Source of the DNA: Cryptosporangium arvum DSM 44712
Lineage (GTDB): Bacteria; Actinomycetota; Actinomycetes; Mycobacteriales; Cryptosporangiaceae
Direction of reading: 5' to 3'
DNA: 64,000 bases
NCBI RefSeq assembly: GCF_000585375.1
Contig: NZ_KK073874.1
Coordinates: 1,364,001-1,428,000 of the forward strand
The translations under genes were made by a program, and so were the position numbers. The notes below the pieces were generated by a model. It made no database searches. It saw nothing but the letters and a program-made list of their open reading frames with translations, and had not been told where the DNA came from. Below, piece after piece: positions 1 through 9,597 of the stretch; position 1 is the stretch's first letter, and every line of letters begins with the position of its first letter.

Positions 1-1572
1 CTGGACTACTTGGCTCGACTCGGCATCACGTGCCTGTGGCTCAACCCGATCCACCCGACCCCCAACCGGGACGACGGGTACGACGTCGCGGACTTCTACA
101 CGGTCGATCCGCGCCTCGGCACGCTCGGTGACTTCGCCGAGCTCATCCACGAGGCCGGCAACCGCGGCATCCGGGTCATCATCGACCTGGTCGTGAACCA
201 CACCTCGAACCAGCACCCGTGGTTCAAGTCCGCCCGGGAAGACAAGGACTCGCCCTACCGCGACTGGTACATCTGGTCGGACACCGAGCCCGACGACCGT
301 CGCGAAGGCATGGTCTTCCCGGGTGAGCAGAAAGAGACCTGGACCTACGACCGCACCGCGAAGTCCTGGTTCTACCACCGCTTCTACGACTTCATGCCCG
401 ACCTCAACACCGCGAACCCCGAGGTCAGGGCCGAGATCAAGCGGATAGCCGCGTTCTGGTTGCAGCTCGGCGTCGCGGGGTTCCGGATGGACGCCGCGCC
501 GTTCGTCATCGAGTCCACTCCCGACGCCCCGAAGGACTTCGCGTTCCTCACCGACCTGCGCGCGCACCTGCAGTGGCGTCGCGGTGACGCGGTGATCCTG
601 GCCGAGGCCAACGTCGGCGCCGACGAGGTCGGGCAGTACTTCGGTGACTCCGGCGGCTCGGCCAACCGGCTGCACATGCTGTTCGACTTCGCGCTCAACG
701 CCCGGCTGATGCTGGCGCTGGCCCGCGGCGACGCCGAACCGGTGATCGACGCCCTGCGCGACACCCCGAAGCTCCCCGAGTCCGCGCAGTGGGCCACGTT
801 CCTGCGTAACCACGACGAGGTCGACCTCTCCAAACTCACCGCCGAGCAGCGCAGCGACGTCTTCGCCGAGTTCGGCCCGGACAAGGACATGCAGCTCTAC
901 GACCGGGGAATCCGTCGCCGGATGGCGCCGATGCTCGGCAACGACCGCCGCCGGATCGAACTGGCGTACGCGATGCAGTTCTCGCTCCGGGGCACGCCGG
1001 TGATCCGCTACGGCGAGGAACTCGGCATGGGAGAGGACCTGAGCCTCCACGGCCGCGACGCGATCCGCACCCCGATGCAGTGGTCGCCGAGCGTCAACGG
1101 TGGGTTCTCGGCCGGCCAGGAACTCGTCCGCCCGGTCATCACCGAGGGCGAGTACGGCATCGGGAAGATCAACGTCGTCACCCAGCAGCAGAACCCGAGG
1201 TCGCTGCTGAGCTGGTTCGAGCGCATGATCCGCACGCTGCGTCAGTGCCCGGAGGTCGGTCTCGGTGCGTGCAGCGTCATCGACGTCCCGATGCCCCGCC
1301 ACGTGCTCGCACACCAGGCCGACCAGCCCGAACGCGGCGCGATGGTGTTTCTCCACAACCTCTCTGATGAGGATGTGACGGTTGATCTGTCGGCATTGGG
1401 GAATCACGCGGAGCAACCGTACGAACTTCTCGCAGACAGGGACTACCCGTCCGTGGACGACACACTGAGCAAGATTCCGCTCGCCGGTTACGGCTACCGC
1501 TGGATCCGGCTCCGCGACAGCCGGGGTCGGCGCACCGGGGGCCAGGTCGTCACACGCGGAGGCACCGCGTGA
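1..1572 (+). CDS. GH13 trehalose synthase-like enzyme, 5' end outside window
   Basis: The frame is open from base 1, so 523 C-terminal codons are present and roughly 50 to 70 N-terminal residues are missing. All GH13 barrel signatures are visible: VVNHTS near codon 64, GFRMDAAPF with the nucleophile D164, ILAEANV with acid/base E202, and FLRNHDE with D272. The segments RGIRRRMAPML and RTPMQWS are typical of trehalose synthase, which interconverts maltose and trehalose in the cytoplasm; a beta-sandwich C-terminal domain follows. The assignment to trehalose synthase rather than an alpha-glucosidase is inference. The TGA stop overlaps the GTG start of the next gene (GTGA), which suggests translational coupling. 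Confidence 0.85.
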   Translation: MDYLARLGITCLWLNPIHPTPNRDDGYDVADFYTVDPRLGTLGDFAELIHEAGNRGIRVIIDLVVNHTSNQHPWFKSAREDKDSPYRDWYIWSDTEPDDRREGMVFPGEQKETWTYDRTAKSWFYHRFYDFMPDLNTANPEVRAEIKRIAAFWLQLGVAGFRMDAAPFVIESTPDAPKDFAFLTDLRAHLQWRRGDAVILAEANVGADEVGQYFGDSGGSANRLHMLFDFALNARLMLALARGDAEPVIDALRDTPKLPESAQWATFLRNHDEVDLSKLTAEQRSDVFAEFGPDKDMQLYDRGIRRRMAPMLGNDRRRIELAYAMQFSLRGTPVIRYGEELGMGEDLSLHGRDAIRTPMQWSPSVNGGFSAGQELVRPVITEGEYGIGKINVVTQQQNPRSLLSWFERMIRTLRQCPEVGLGACSVIDVPMPRHVLAHQADQPERGAMVFLHNLSDEDVTVDLSALGNHAEQPYELLADRDYPSVDDTLSKIPLAGYGYRWIRLRDSRGRRTGGQVVTRGGTA

Positions 1573-2747
1573 TCGGCGACACCGCGAGGGTCACCCGATC
1601 GGCCTCGGCCGACGAGTACCGCGACCCGGCCGACGACGCGAAGGTCGGCGCCACGATCGGCGTCGAGGAGGAGTTCCACGTCCTCGACCCGACGACCGGC
1701 GAACTCGTTCCCGAGGCGCTCACGCTGCTGGCCAACCCCACCCCGGGTGAACACGAGCCGGAAGCCGAGCTGCTGCGCTCGGCGATCGAGACCGCGACGC
1801 CGGTCTGCCGCAGTCTCACCGAGGTGCGTGCCGAGGTCGTGGCGGCCCGGCGCGCGCTGATCAAGGCCGCCGCCGAGCACGACGTCGCGGTGGCCACGGC
1901 CGGCACCGTGCCGGACTCCGGGGTCCGCCCGATGGGCGTCTTCCCCAAGGAGCGGTACCGGCAGATGGCCGCCGAGTACCAGCAGCTCGTCCGGGAACAG
2001 GCCGTCTGCGCGTTCCAGGTGCAGGTCGGCGTGCCGAACCGCGATCTCGCGGTCGCCGTGGTCTCGCACCTCCAGCCCTGGCTACCGGTGCTGCTCGCGC
2101 TCTCGGCCAGCTCGCCGTTCTTCGCGAACACCGACACCGGCTACGCGTCCTACCGGACGATCGTGTGGTCGCGCTGGCCCACCGCGGGCCCGGTGCACGG
2201 GTTCCGCTCGGCCGCCGAGTACGACCGGACGGTCGACACGCTCGTCGGCTCCGGGATCATCTCCGACCCCGGAATGGTCTACTTCGACGCCCGGCCCTCG
2301 GCCCGGTACCCCACGGTCGAGCTGCGGATCACCGACGGCTGCCCGCGGGTGGACGACGTCGTGCTGCTCACCGGCCTCGGCCGGGCGCTCGTCGTCACCG
2401 CGGCGAACGAGATCGAGAGCGGGGTCGCACCGGTCTCGGCGCGGCCCGAGCTGCTGCGCGCCGCCGACTGGCGTGCCGCCCGGTCCGGCCTGCACGGTGA
2501 GCTGTTCGACCCGGTCGTGGGCACGGCGGTGCCGGCCTCGGACGCGGTCCGGGCGCTCGTCGAGTACGTCGGCCCGGCGCTCGACGCCAACGGCGACACC
2601 GACGAGGTGCGGATCCTGCTCGCGGATCTGCTCGCCCGGGGCACCTCGGCCGACCGGCAGCGCGAGGCGTTGGGGCGCCGCGGCACGTTCGGTGACGTCG
2701 CGACTCTGCTGATCGAGGAAACCCGCGGAGGAGTTGACGAATCGTAG
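1569..2747 (+). CDS. GCS2-family carboxylate-amine ligase (YbdK-like)
   Basis: This 392-residue protein matches the YbdK/GCS2 group of ATP-dependent carboxylate-amine ligases. The N-terminal signature IGVEEEFHVLDPTTGEL starts near residue 30, and the family segments ELLRSAIETATPV and RTIVWSRWPTAGP are visible. YbdK has weak glutamate-cysteine ligase activity; the true substrates of most relatives are unknown, so a gamma-glutamyl-cysteine role is only a family inference. The GTG start overlaps the stop of the GH13 gene by four bases and no other start competes. The length is normal (about 370-400). Confidence 0.85.
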   Translation: MIGDTARVTRSASADEYRDPADDAKVGATIGVEEEFHVLDPTTGELVPEALTLLANPTPGEHEPEAELLRSAIETATPVCRSLTEVRAEVVAARRALIKAAAEHDVAVATAGTVPDSGVRPMGVFPKERYRQMAAEYQQLVREQAVCAFQVQVGVPNRDLAVAVVSHLQPWLPVLLALSASSPFFANTDTGYASYRTIVWSRWPTAGPVHGFRSAAEYDRTVDTLVGSGIISDPGMVYFDARPSARYPTVELRITDGCPRVDDVVLLTGLGRALVVTAANEIESGVAPVSARPELLRAADWRAARSGLHGELFDPVVGTAVPASDAVRALVEYVGPALDANGDTDEVRILLADLLARGTSADRQREALGRRGTFGDVATLLIEETRGGVDES

Positions 2748-2817
2748 CGGCGAGGCTTGTGCGTCGCCTGATCATTTCCGAGGTCAACTGACCGAAGTGG
2801 TCGGTAAGGTAGGCCGC

Positions 2818-3615
2818 GTGGAACAGCACACCGCGTCGGACGTCGAGCCGGAACGGCCCAGCGCGGCGCGGGTCTACGACTACTACCTGGGCGGATCGCA
2901 CAATTTCGCGGTCGACCGCGCGATGGCGGAACAGGCCATTCGCATTCTCCCGGAATTACCGGGAAACATGCGTGCCAATAGAGCCTTTCTGCGTCGCGCG
3001 GTCCGCTACCTGATCGCACAGGGCGTTCGGCAATTCCTCGATCTCGGGTCGGGGATCCCCACCGTGGGCAACGTCCACGAGGTGGCGCTCGGCGAGGCCC
3101 CGGACTGCCGGGTGGTGTACGTCGACAACGATCCGGTCGCCGTCGCACACAGTCAGTCCATTCTGGAGGATGTGCGGGCGGCGACGATCGTGCAGGCCGA
3201 CGTCACCGACCCGGGCGCCGTCCTCGCCGAGGCCCGGCGCCACCTCGACTTCGAGCGGCCGGTCGGCGTGCTGATGGTCGCGCTGCTGCACTTCGTGCCC
3301 GATTCGGCGGCGCCGGCGTCGGTGATCGCGCGCTACCGCGACGCCGTCGCGCCCGGGAGTTTCCTGGCGATCTCGCACGGCACGGCCGACCAGCAGGGTG
3401 ACCGCGGGCCCGCGATGGAGGCCCTCTACTCGCGGAGCGCGAACCCGCTGGTCTCCCGGGACCGGGCGACGGTCGAGAGCTTCTTCGAGGGCTACGAGCT
3501 GGTCGACCCCGGCGTCGTGTTCGTGCCGCTGTGGCGTCCCGAGCCGGGTGCGCTGCCCGCGGCGACGCCGCCCGAGCGCACCGCGACGTACGCCGGCGTG
3601 GGGCGCCTGCGGTGA
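2818..3615 (+). CDS. DUF574 / Methyltransf_19 SAM-dependent methyltransferase
   Basis: The protein of 265 residues opens with the family motif RPSAARVYDYYLGGSHNFAVD and carries a SAM-binding segment QFLDLGSGIPT near residue 75, followed by VVYVDNDPVAVAHS (acidic end of beta 2). These are typical of the actinobacterial DUF574 group, whose substrates are mostly unknown. I chose the GTG at 2818 because the family motif begins shortly after it; the frame stays open upstream to 2734 but that part does not resemble the family. The gene ends in a GTGA overlap with the following GGDEF-EAL gene, so the two are probably co-translated. Confidence 0.85.
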   Translation: MEQHTASDVEPERPSAARVYDYYLGGSHNFAVDRAMAEQAIRILPELPGNMRANRAFLRRAVRYLIAQGVRQFLDLGSGIPTVGNVHEVALGEAPDCRVVYVDNDPVAVAHSQSILEDVRAATIVQADVTDPGAVLAEARRHLDFERPVGVLMVALLHFVPDSAAPASVIARYRDAVAPGSFLAISHGTADQQGDRGPAMEALYSRSANPLVSRDRATVESFFEGYELVDPGVVFVPLWRPEPGALPAATPPERTATYAGVGRLR

Positions 3616-5714
3616 CCGCGCTACGGGATCCGGGTCAATCCGATTCCGGGTCTTTACTCGGCCGCCGCTGGGCCGCGGTGATCGGTGACACGTCCTACGT
3701 CACGGTCAGCGACGCCCAGCTGGCCCAGCTCCTGCAGGACCTGGTCGACCGGCTCCGCACCGCGGTGCGTGCCGAGCCCCCCGACACGGACGTCGCCGAG
3801 GAAGCCGGGGCCGCGCTCGTCGGAGCGCACTTCACCGGCGTCGACGCCCTGCAGCGCTCGATCGCGATGCTGGCCGCCGAACTCGACCGCGAGTCGCGGC
3901 CGCGCACCGCCACCTGGACGGTCATCGGCGCCTTCGCGGCCGGGTACACCCGGGCGCTGCGCGAGGTCACGCTCACCGAGCAGGAGTCGATCCGCCGCGC
4001 CGACCTGATCGCCCGCACCCGCACCGAACAGGCTCTCCGCGCCAGCGACGCCCGCTTCCGGGCGGTGTTCTCCGGCGCCGCGGTCGCGATCGGCATCGGC
4101 GACGTCCAGGGCGCGCTCATCGACGTCAACCCGGCGCTCTCGGAGATGCTCGGCTACTCCTCGGACGAGCTGCGCGGCCGGTCGGTGCTGAGCCTCGTGC
4201 ACCCCGACGACGTGGCCGACGTCGCCGCCGAGGTGTACCGCGCGCTCACCGAAGGCGGACGGGAGCACGTGCGGGTCGAGAAACGTTTCGTGCGCCGCGA
4301 CGGCGAGGCGATCTGGGGCCTGCTCACGGTCTCGATGGTGCCCGGCGAGGACGGCGAACCGGGATACGTCGTCGCGGTCGGCGAGGACGTCACCGACCTG
4401 CACCGCCTCCAGACGACCCTGCGCTACCAGGCGATGCACGATCCGCTGACCGGGCTGCCCAACCGGGTGATGTTCTCCGAGCGGATGGACCAGGCATTCG
4501 AGACCGCCGCCGACGACGCCCGGCTCGGCGTCCTGTTCATCGACCTCGACGGCTTCAAGATCATCAACGACACGCTCGGCCACGACATCGGCGACCGGCT
4601 CCTGGTCATGGCGGCCGAGCGGCTGGACCGCGGGGTGAGCAGCAGCGGTCACCTGGTGGCCCGGATGGGCGGCGACGAGTTCGTCGTGCTGGTCGAGCAG
4701 TCCGGCGGTGAGGGCGAGGTCACCGCGCTGGCCGAGAAGCTGCTGACCGAGCTGTGCCGGCCGTGCCAGATCGACGAGCACCTGCTCACGGTTTCGGCGA
4801 GCATCGGCGTGGTCGAACGGCCGGTGGCCGCCACCGACCGCAGCGAGCTGATGCGCCACGTCGACGCCGCGCTGTACTGGGCGAAGGCCGACGGCCGGAA
4901 CCAGTGGTCGGTCTTCGACAGCGCCCGCAGCGAGGCCGAGGCGATGCGCTACGCGGTCTCCGCGTCGATGCCCGCCGGCCTCCAGCGGCGGGAGTTCTAC
5001 CTGGAGTACCAGCCGATCACCGACCTCGACGACGGCCGGTTGCGCGGACTGGAGGCCCTGGTCCGGTGGCGGCACCCGTACTTCGGCGCGATGCGGCCCG
5101 ACGACTTCATCGGGATCGCCGAGGACACCGGGCTGATCGTGCCGCTCGGGCGCTGGGTACTGGAGGAGGCCTGCCGGGAAGCGTGTTCCTGGGCCGAGCT
5201 GATGCCCGACCCGCCGTTCGTCAGCGTCAACGTCGCCGCGCGCCAGGCCGCCGACCCGGCCCTGGTCGACGAGGTGCGCGCGGTGCTCGAGCAGACCGGC
5301 CTGCCGCCGGAGCGGCTCCAGCTCGAGCTCACCGAGAGCGCCGCGATGGGCCCGGCACCGATCGACACCCTGCACGCGCTGGCCGCGCTCGGCTGCCGGA
5401 TCGCGATCGACGACTTCGGCACCGGATACTCCAACCTCGCCTACCTGCGGTCGCTGCCGGTGACCAGCTTGAAGCTCGCGTCGCTGTTCGTGGCCGGTCT
5501 GCAGCCGGTACCGGGGCTGGACGGCGACGTCGACGCGGCGATCGTCGCCACGCTCGTGTCGCTGGCCCGGACCCTGCGCCTCACCGTCACCGCCGAGGGC
5601 ATCGAGACCCAGACGCAGGTCGAGCGGCTCCGCGCGCTGGGCTGCCACCTCGGCCAGGGTTACCTGTTCGGTACCCCGATGCCGGCCGGCGAGGTGCGGA
5701 AACTACTGCACTGA
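3612..5714 (+). CDS. PAS-GGDEF-EAL cyclic-di-GMP turnover protein
   Basis: A cytoplasmic 700-residue protein with an N-terminal helical region (about 1-130), one PAS domain (about 140-260), a GGDEF domain with an intact GGDEF motif at residues 353-357, and an EAL domain starting near 450 with E481 in LEALVRW, TESAAMG and IDDFGTGYSNL. Both catalytic signatures look complete, so it could make and degrade cyclic di-GMP, with the PAS domain sensing a signal. No membrane segment is seen. The GTG start sits in a 4-base overlap with the methyltransferase stop. The 3' end overlaps the convergent gene by 12 bases. Confidence 0.92.
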   Translation: MTALRDPGQSDSGSLLGRRWAAVIGDTSYVTVSDAQLAQLLQDLVDRLRTAVRAEPPDTDVAEEAGAALVGAHFTGVDALQRSIAMLAAELDRESRPRTATWTVIGAFAAGYTRALREVTLTEQESIRRADLIARTRTEQALRASDARFRAVFSGAAVAIGIGDVQGALIDVNPALSEMLGYSSDELRGRSVLSLVHPDDVADVAAEVYRALTEGGREHVRVEKRFVRRDGEAIWGLLTVSMVPGEDGEPGYVVAVGEDVTDLHRLQTTLRYQAMHDPLTGLPNRVMFSERMDQAFETAADDARLGVLFIDLDGFKIINDTLGHDIGDRLLVMAAERLDRGVSSSGHLVARMGGDEFVVLVEQSGGEGEVTALAEKLLTELCRPCQIDEHLLTVSASIGVVERPVAATDRSELMRHVDAALYWAKADGRNQWSVFDSARSEAEAMRYAVSASMPAGLQRREFYLEYQPITDLDDGRLRGLEALVRWRHPYFGAMRPDDFIGIAEDTGLIVPLGRWVLEEACREACSWAELMPDPPFVSVNVAARQAADPALVDEVRAVLEQTGLPPERLQLELTESAAMGPAPIDTLHALAALGCRIAIDDFGTGYSNLAYLRSLPVTSLKLASLFVAGLQPVPGLDGDVDAAIVATLVSLARTLRLTVTAEGIETQTQVERLRALGCHLGQGYLFGTPMPAGEVRKLLH

Positions 5715-6716
5715 GATGTGCACGTGGTTGGTGTGGTCCCCCGAGGGGGTCCCGTCACCGCTGTAGGACTTCCAGCCACTACCCGGTAGCCAGATCTGCC
5801 GGAACCAGATCACGTACAGGACGCCGAGCCGGTCGGCGTTGTCGACGCCCCAGGCCGCCAGGCGGTCGCCGTAGGCCTTCGAGTCGCCGGACGCGACGCC
5901 GCCGAAACCACCGCTGTCGGCCGCGAAGTCACACGCGCGCCCCTTCGGGTGCTCACCGAACGACGCCTGCCGGAAGCAGTGCGTGTAGTGGGTGAAGCCG
6001 TCGGACCGGGCCTCGTTGTACGTGTGCAGCATCCGGGGCGTGAGGCAGCCGCCGGACGTCGGGTCGTCGATGCTGCAGCTCTCGCCCGGCCAGCTGCCGT
6101 CGGAGTTGCGCGGCGCGGGCTTGGCGGCCGCCGACGTGCCGCTCAGGAAGCCGGCCGACGAGTCACCGCCACCGGCCTCGACGAGCGCCTGCTCGGCGTC
6201 GGCGCGGCGCTTGGCCATCGTCTTCTCTTGCTGACGCTGGAGCTTGAGCTCCTTGTCGACCTGCTCGCGCTGCGCCTTGAGCTTCTTCTGGGTGCTCCGC
6301 AGCTCGGTGAGCGTGCCGTTGGTCTTGCGCGAGATCGTCTCCATGTACCCGGCGCGCTCCACCAGCTCGCCGGCCGAACCGGAGTTCGCCAGCACGGTGA
6401 GCGGATCGGGCATCCCGCCCTTGTACGCCTCGGCGCCGAGCAGCTGGGCCTCGCTGGTGAGCGCGGTCAGCCGCTTCTCGGTGGCGGCGATCTGGCTGAC
6501 GAGCGACTTCTGGCGCTTCTGCGAGGAGGCGACCTTCGCTTTGGCGTTGTTGTAGCCGCTGGCCGCCTGGTCGAGCTTCTTGCGGAGCGAGGCCGTGCCG
6601 CCCTCGTCGTCCTCCGCGGCGGAGGCCGAGTGCGGTAAGCCCACCAGGAGGGCGCAGAGCACAGCGAAGACCGAGACGGCTGTCACGAGGAATCGCCGCC
6701 GAGGCGCGAGCGTCAC
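5703..6716 (-). CDS. Secreted coiled-coil protein with M15-like C-terminal domain
   Basis: The 337-residue product has a Sec signal peptide (residues 1-33, cleavage near SASAAE), a long coiled coil at about 40-185 rich in Lys, Gln and Glu, a linker, and a C-terminal domain from about 205. That domain has HPKGRACDF and a terminal DHTNHVHISVQ, a His-Asp and His-x-His pattern like the M15/ARB_07466-type fold found on actinobacterial coiled-coil wall proteins. A peptidoglycan-binding or hydrolase role is inferred; the metal ligands are not proven. The layout resembles PcsB/RipA-like division proteins. It converges with the GGDEF-EAL gene and overlaps its last 12 bases. Confidence 0.8.
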   Translation of the reverse strand: MTLAPRRRFLVTAVSVFAVLCALLVGLPHSASAAEDDEGGTASLRKKLDQAASGYNNAKAKVASSQKRQKSLVSQIAATEKRLTALTSEAQLLGAEAYKGGMPDPLTVLANSGSAGELVERAGYMETISRKTNGTLTELRSTQKKLKAQREQVDKELKLQRQQEKTMAKRRADAEQALVEAGGGDSSAGFLSGTSAAAKPAPRNSDGSWPGESCSIDDPTSGGCLTPRMLHTYNEARSDGFTHYTHCFRQASFGEHPKGRACDFAADSGGFGGVASGDSKAYGDRLAAWGVDNADRLGVLYVIWFRQIWLPGSGWKSYSGDGTPSGDHTNHVHISVQ

Positions 6717-6987
6717 TGTGCGTATCCTCCCGAGATCGAGCCGTCGGCGTTCGTGGCCGGAGTCCGCCGGAACTGTACCGAAGGAACCTGGGAGTTCGGA
6801 GCGGCGGTCACAAAGCTGTGGATAGCGCAGACGGCTCGATAGGGCTCGGGAATCGGAAGAAATACGCAGGTCGGAGCGGTGGCCCCCGGGTGCGGGCCCG
6901 ACTGGCTGCGCCAGGTGTACCCGTTATCACGGAGAGTGAGTTGAACGACTCTTAAGCTACCGAGCCGACCCGGTTAACCCCGCTCGC

Positions 6988-7311
6988 TCAGAACGGTTGA
7001 AAGCCGTCGCGCCGGTTCGGCCGGCCCACCGCCGACGTCGAGCCGTGCCGCCGGCGTGCCCGCATCTGGTCCGCGACCGCGGCGGCGCACGCGATCACGG
7101 CCCCGAGCACCAGGCCGAGCGGTTTCCCGGCCACGAGCGAGAACAGGGCGAACCCGGTCGCCAGCGCGACCACCATCTGCAGCGGCCAGCGGCGGTCGCG
7201 CCGGGGGGCGCGGGGCCGCCCCTTCGCGAGACCGGCGGCGAAGGCCGGGTCGTCGGCCGAGATCCACGCTTCGATCGCCGACAGCTGTCGACGCTCCTCA
7301 CTGCTCAGCAC
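6988..7311 (-). CDS. DUF3040 small membrane protein
   Basis: The 107-residue protein begins MLSSEERRQLSAIEAWIS, the characteristic N-terminal helix of DUF3040, and has two transmembrane helices at about 45-62 and 66-85 followed by a basic tail. The family is common in actinobacteria and has no known biochemical function. I chose the GTG at 7311 because the family motif starts there, although the frame is open upstream to 7404. It stands alone on the minus strand. The 271 bases between it and the next gene upstream of 6716 hold no gene that I can support. Confidence 0.8.
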   Translation of the reverse strand: MLSSEERRQLSAIEAWISADDPAFAAGLAKGRPRAPRRDRRWPLQMVVALATGFALFSLVAGKPLGLVLGAVIACAAAVADQMRARRRHGSTSAVGRPNRRDGFQPF

Positions 7312-7476
7312 CGTGGCGCTCCTTCCAGACCGCAGACGGCCGGCGAGGGTGGCTGCCACGCCGTGACCGCTTTGAGATCTTCCCCGCTGTAGCGCCGCGC
7401 ACACGCGTAATTACGACTGCCCTCACATCTTCTTAGGGCCGCATTCGGAAAGAGGCCCAACCACTACGGTTGCGCC

Positions 7477-8658
7477 ATGACAGCGAGCGCCGAGTACGAC
7501 GTCGCGGTGATCGGCGCCGGGCCGGCCGGGGCCTCGGCCGCTCGGGTCGCCGCCGAGGCCGGCGCGCGCGTGCTGATGCTCGAGCGCGGGGCGCTGCCCC
7601 GGTACAAGACCTGCGGCGGCGGCCTGATCGGCCTGTCCCGGGCCGCGCTCCCGGCCGGCTTCACCCCGCCGGTCCGCGACCGGATCGACCGGCTGACGTT
7701 CACGCTCCGCGGCCGGCTGCGCCGCACCTGGCGCGCCGACGCGCCGTTCATCGATCTCGTCTACCGCGACGAGTTCGACGCCGCGCTCACCGCGGCTGCG
7801 GTCGACGCCGGGGCGAAGCTGCAGGAGGGCGTCACCGTCACCGGCCTGGAACCGGCGCCGGGCCTCGTCCGCATCCGTACCGCCGAGGGCGAGGTCACGG
7901 CCGGGGCGGTGGTCGGGGCCGACGGCACCTCGGGTCGCTCCGGCGGCTACGTCGGCGTGCGGCTCGCGCAGGTCGACCTCGGGCTGGAGACCGAGTTCGC
8001 CTGGCCCGACGCTTCGGCCGGCGACTGGGCCGGCCGGGTGCTCATCGACTGGGGCCCGCTGCCCGGCTCCTACGGATGGGTGTTCCCCAAGGGCGACGCG
8101 CTGACCGTCGGCGTGATCGCCGAGCGGGGCCAGGGCGCGGCCACGAAGGAGTACCTGGCGGCGCTCGTCGACCGGGCCGGCGTCGGCGGTGCGCCGGAGA
8201 TCCGCTCGTCCGGTCACCTGACCCGGTGCCGCACCGACGACTCGCCGCTGTACCGCGACCGGGTGCTGGTGGCCGGAGACGCGGCCGGCCTGCTCGAGCC
8301 GTGGACCCGCGAGGGCATCTCGTACGCGCTGCGGTCCGGTCGGCTGGCCGGTGCGGCGGCCGTCGCGGTGGCCCGTTCCGATGCCGACGCCTTACCGCTG
8401 GCCACCGCCGGGTACGCGGCCGCGGTGGAGGCCGAGTTCGGGGCCGAGATGCGCGCCGGACGGCGGTTCCACACCGCGTTCAGCCGCCGGCCGACGTTGT
8501 TCCACGCCGCGATCGGGTGCGCCCCGCCGGCCTGGCGCCTCTTCCGCCGCCTGGTCGGCGGCGAGACGACCCTGGAACACGTCGCCGCCCACAAGTCGGT
8601 CGACCTGGCCCTCCGGGTGCTCTCAGCGGACCGCAGCCTCCGGAGCGGTCAAGCGTAG
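7477..8658 (+). CDS. Geranylgeranyl reductase-family FAD oxidoreductase
   Basis: A 393-residue flavoprotein with the dinucleotide-binding motif GAGPAGASAARVAAEAG at residues 12-28, followed by RYKTCGGGLIG, which is diagnostic of the geranylgeranyl reductase group. The second FAD signature VLVAGDAAGLLEPWTREGI lies near residue 265. Family members saturate isoprenoid chains of menaquinone, phospholipids or pigments; which chain is used here cannot be told. The ATG start is the natural one. The 3' end overlaps the 3' end of cvnD on the other strand by 36 bases. Confidence 0.87.
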   Translation: MTASAEYDVAVIGAGPAGASAARVAAEAGARVLMLERGALPRYKTCGGGLIGLSRAALPAGFTPPVRDRIDRLTFTLRGRLRRTWRADAPFIDLVYRDEFDAALTAAAVDAGAKLQEGVTVTGLEPAPGLVRIRTAEGEVTAGAVVGADGTSGRSGGYVGVRLAQVDLGLETEFAWPDASAGDWAGRVLIDWGPLPGSYGWVFPKGDALTVGVIAERGQGAATKEYLAALVDRAGVGGAPEIRSSGHLTRCRTDDSPLYRDRVLVAGDAAGLLEPWTREGISYALRSGRLAGAAAVAVARSDADALPLATAGYAAAVEAEFGAEMRAGRRFHTAFSRRPTLFHAAIGCAPPAWRLFRRLVGGETTLEHVAAHKSVDLALRVLSADRSLRSGQA

Positions 8659-9222
8659 GACGTGCTGGACGAGGCGGACCAGCGCGTCGCGGCTCGAGCG
8701 GCGGTCGCGGGCGTCGACGAGCACGACCGGTACGCCGGGGTCCAGGTCGAGCGCGGCCGCGATGTCGCCGACGCCGTGCGTCTGCTCGTTGTGGAAGCAG
8801 TTGACCGCGACGATGAACGGGGTGCCCTGCCGCTCGAAGTAGTCGATCGACGGGAAGCAGTCGGTGAGCCGGCGCGTGTCGGCGAGCACCACGGCCCCGA
8901 GCGCCCCGCTGGCCAACTCGTCCCACAGGAACCAGAACCGGTCCTGGCCGGGTGTCCCGAACAGGTAGACGACCAGATCGTCCTGGAGCGTGATCCGCCC
9001 GAAGTCCATCGCGACCGTCGTGGTCTCTTTGCGGTCGGTCGACGAGACGTCGTCGATGCCGATCCCGACGTCGCTGAGCACCTCCTCGGTGGAGAGCGTC
9101 GGGATCTCGCTCAGCGCCCCCACCATCGTGGTCTTCCCGGCGCCGAACCCACCGGCGATCAGGATCTTGAGGGCGAGCGGAACTTCGATCCCCCCGGGCG
9201 CGTCAGATCGCGCGAAGTCCAT
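8623..9222 (-). CDS. cvnD: Conservon GTP-binding protein CvnD
   Basis: The 199-residue protein is the small GTPase-like member of a conservon. The P-loop GGFGAGKT spans residues 24-31, the switch II equivalent is FGTPGQDRFWFLWDE, and the guanine-recognition loop is VAVNCFHNE in place of the classical NKxD, as is usual for CvnD proteins. In the known conservon model it works downstream of a histidine-kinase-like CvnA with CvnB and CvnC as a membrane-associated relay resembling a eukaryotic G-protein system. Its start overlaps the end of cvnC by 20 bases. Confidence 0.93.
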   Translation of the reverse strand: MDFARSDAPGGIEVPLALKILIAGGFGAGKTTMVGALSEIPTLSTEEVLSDVGIGIDDVSSTDRKETTTVAMDFGRITLQDDLVVYLFGTPGQDRFWFLWDELASGALGAVVLADTRRLTDCFPSIDYFERQGTPFIVAVNCFHNEQTHGVGDIAAALDLDPGVPVVLVDARDRRSSRDALVRLVQHVLRLTAPEAAVR

Positions 9223-9568
9223 CGATCACTGCCTCCAGTAGCCGGCGGCTCTGCAGCTCGGCCGTCGTCGGTGCCGGTCTGACGACCACGCAGCCCGCGC
9301 CCACCAGGTCGTCGATGAGAACGCGGACCACGCCCAGCGGGAGGTCGAGGTGAGCCGCCAGCTCGGCGATCGAGATCGGACGCCGGGCGGACTCGAGGAT
9401 GTGCAGGTGCTCCGGTTCGAAGCCGGCCCCCACCGGCACGGTGTCCTGCACGCTCAGAACGAGGGCGACGACGTCCAGATCCTGCGCCGGGCGGGTGCGG
9501 CCACGGGTCATCGCGTACGGACGGACGACCGGGCCGGCCTCGTCGTCGTACCACGTTCGATTAGGCAT
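9203..9568 (-). CDS. cvnC: Conservon DUF742 protein CvnC
   Basis: This 121-residue protein matches DUF742. The conserved segments VRPYAMTRGRT (about 15-25) and a winged-helix-like stretch ISIAELAAHLDLPLGVVRVL (about 65-84) are present. CvnC proteins occur only in the conserved order between the roadblock protein and the GTPase, and their biochemical role is unresolved; the winged helix may mediate protein contact rather than DNA binding. It lies 29 bases after cvnB and overlaps cvnD by 20 bases, so the four genes form one operon. Confidence 0.92.
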   Translation of the reverse strand: MPNRTWYDDEAGPVVRPYAMTRGRTRPAQDLDVVALVLSVQDTVPVGAGFEPEHLHILESARRPISIAELAAHLDLPLGVVRVLIDDLVGAGCVVVRPAPTTAELQSRRLLEAVIDGLRAI

Positions 9569-9597
9569 CGCCCGACCACCGCCTCACATCGAATCCC

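Noticed and set aside
3654-5648. A 664-codon minus-strand frame
   Set aside because: It is antisense to the clear PAS-GGDEF-EAL gene and is rich in Gly, Arg and Asp with no domain; a typical high-GC shadow.
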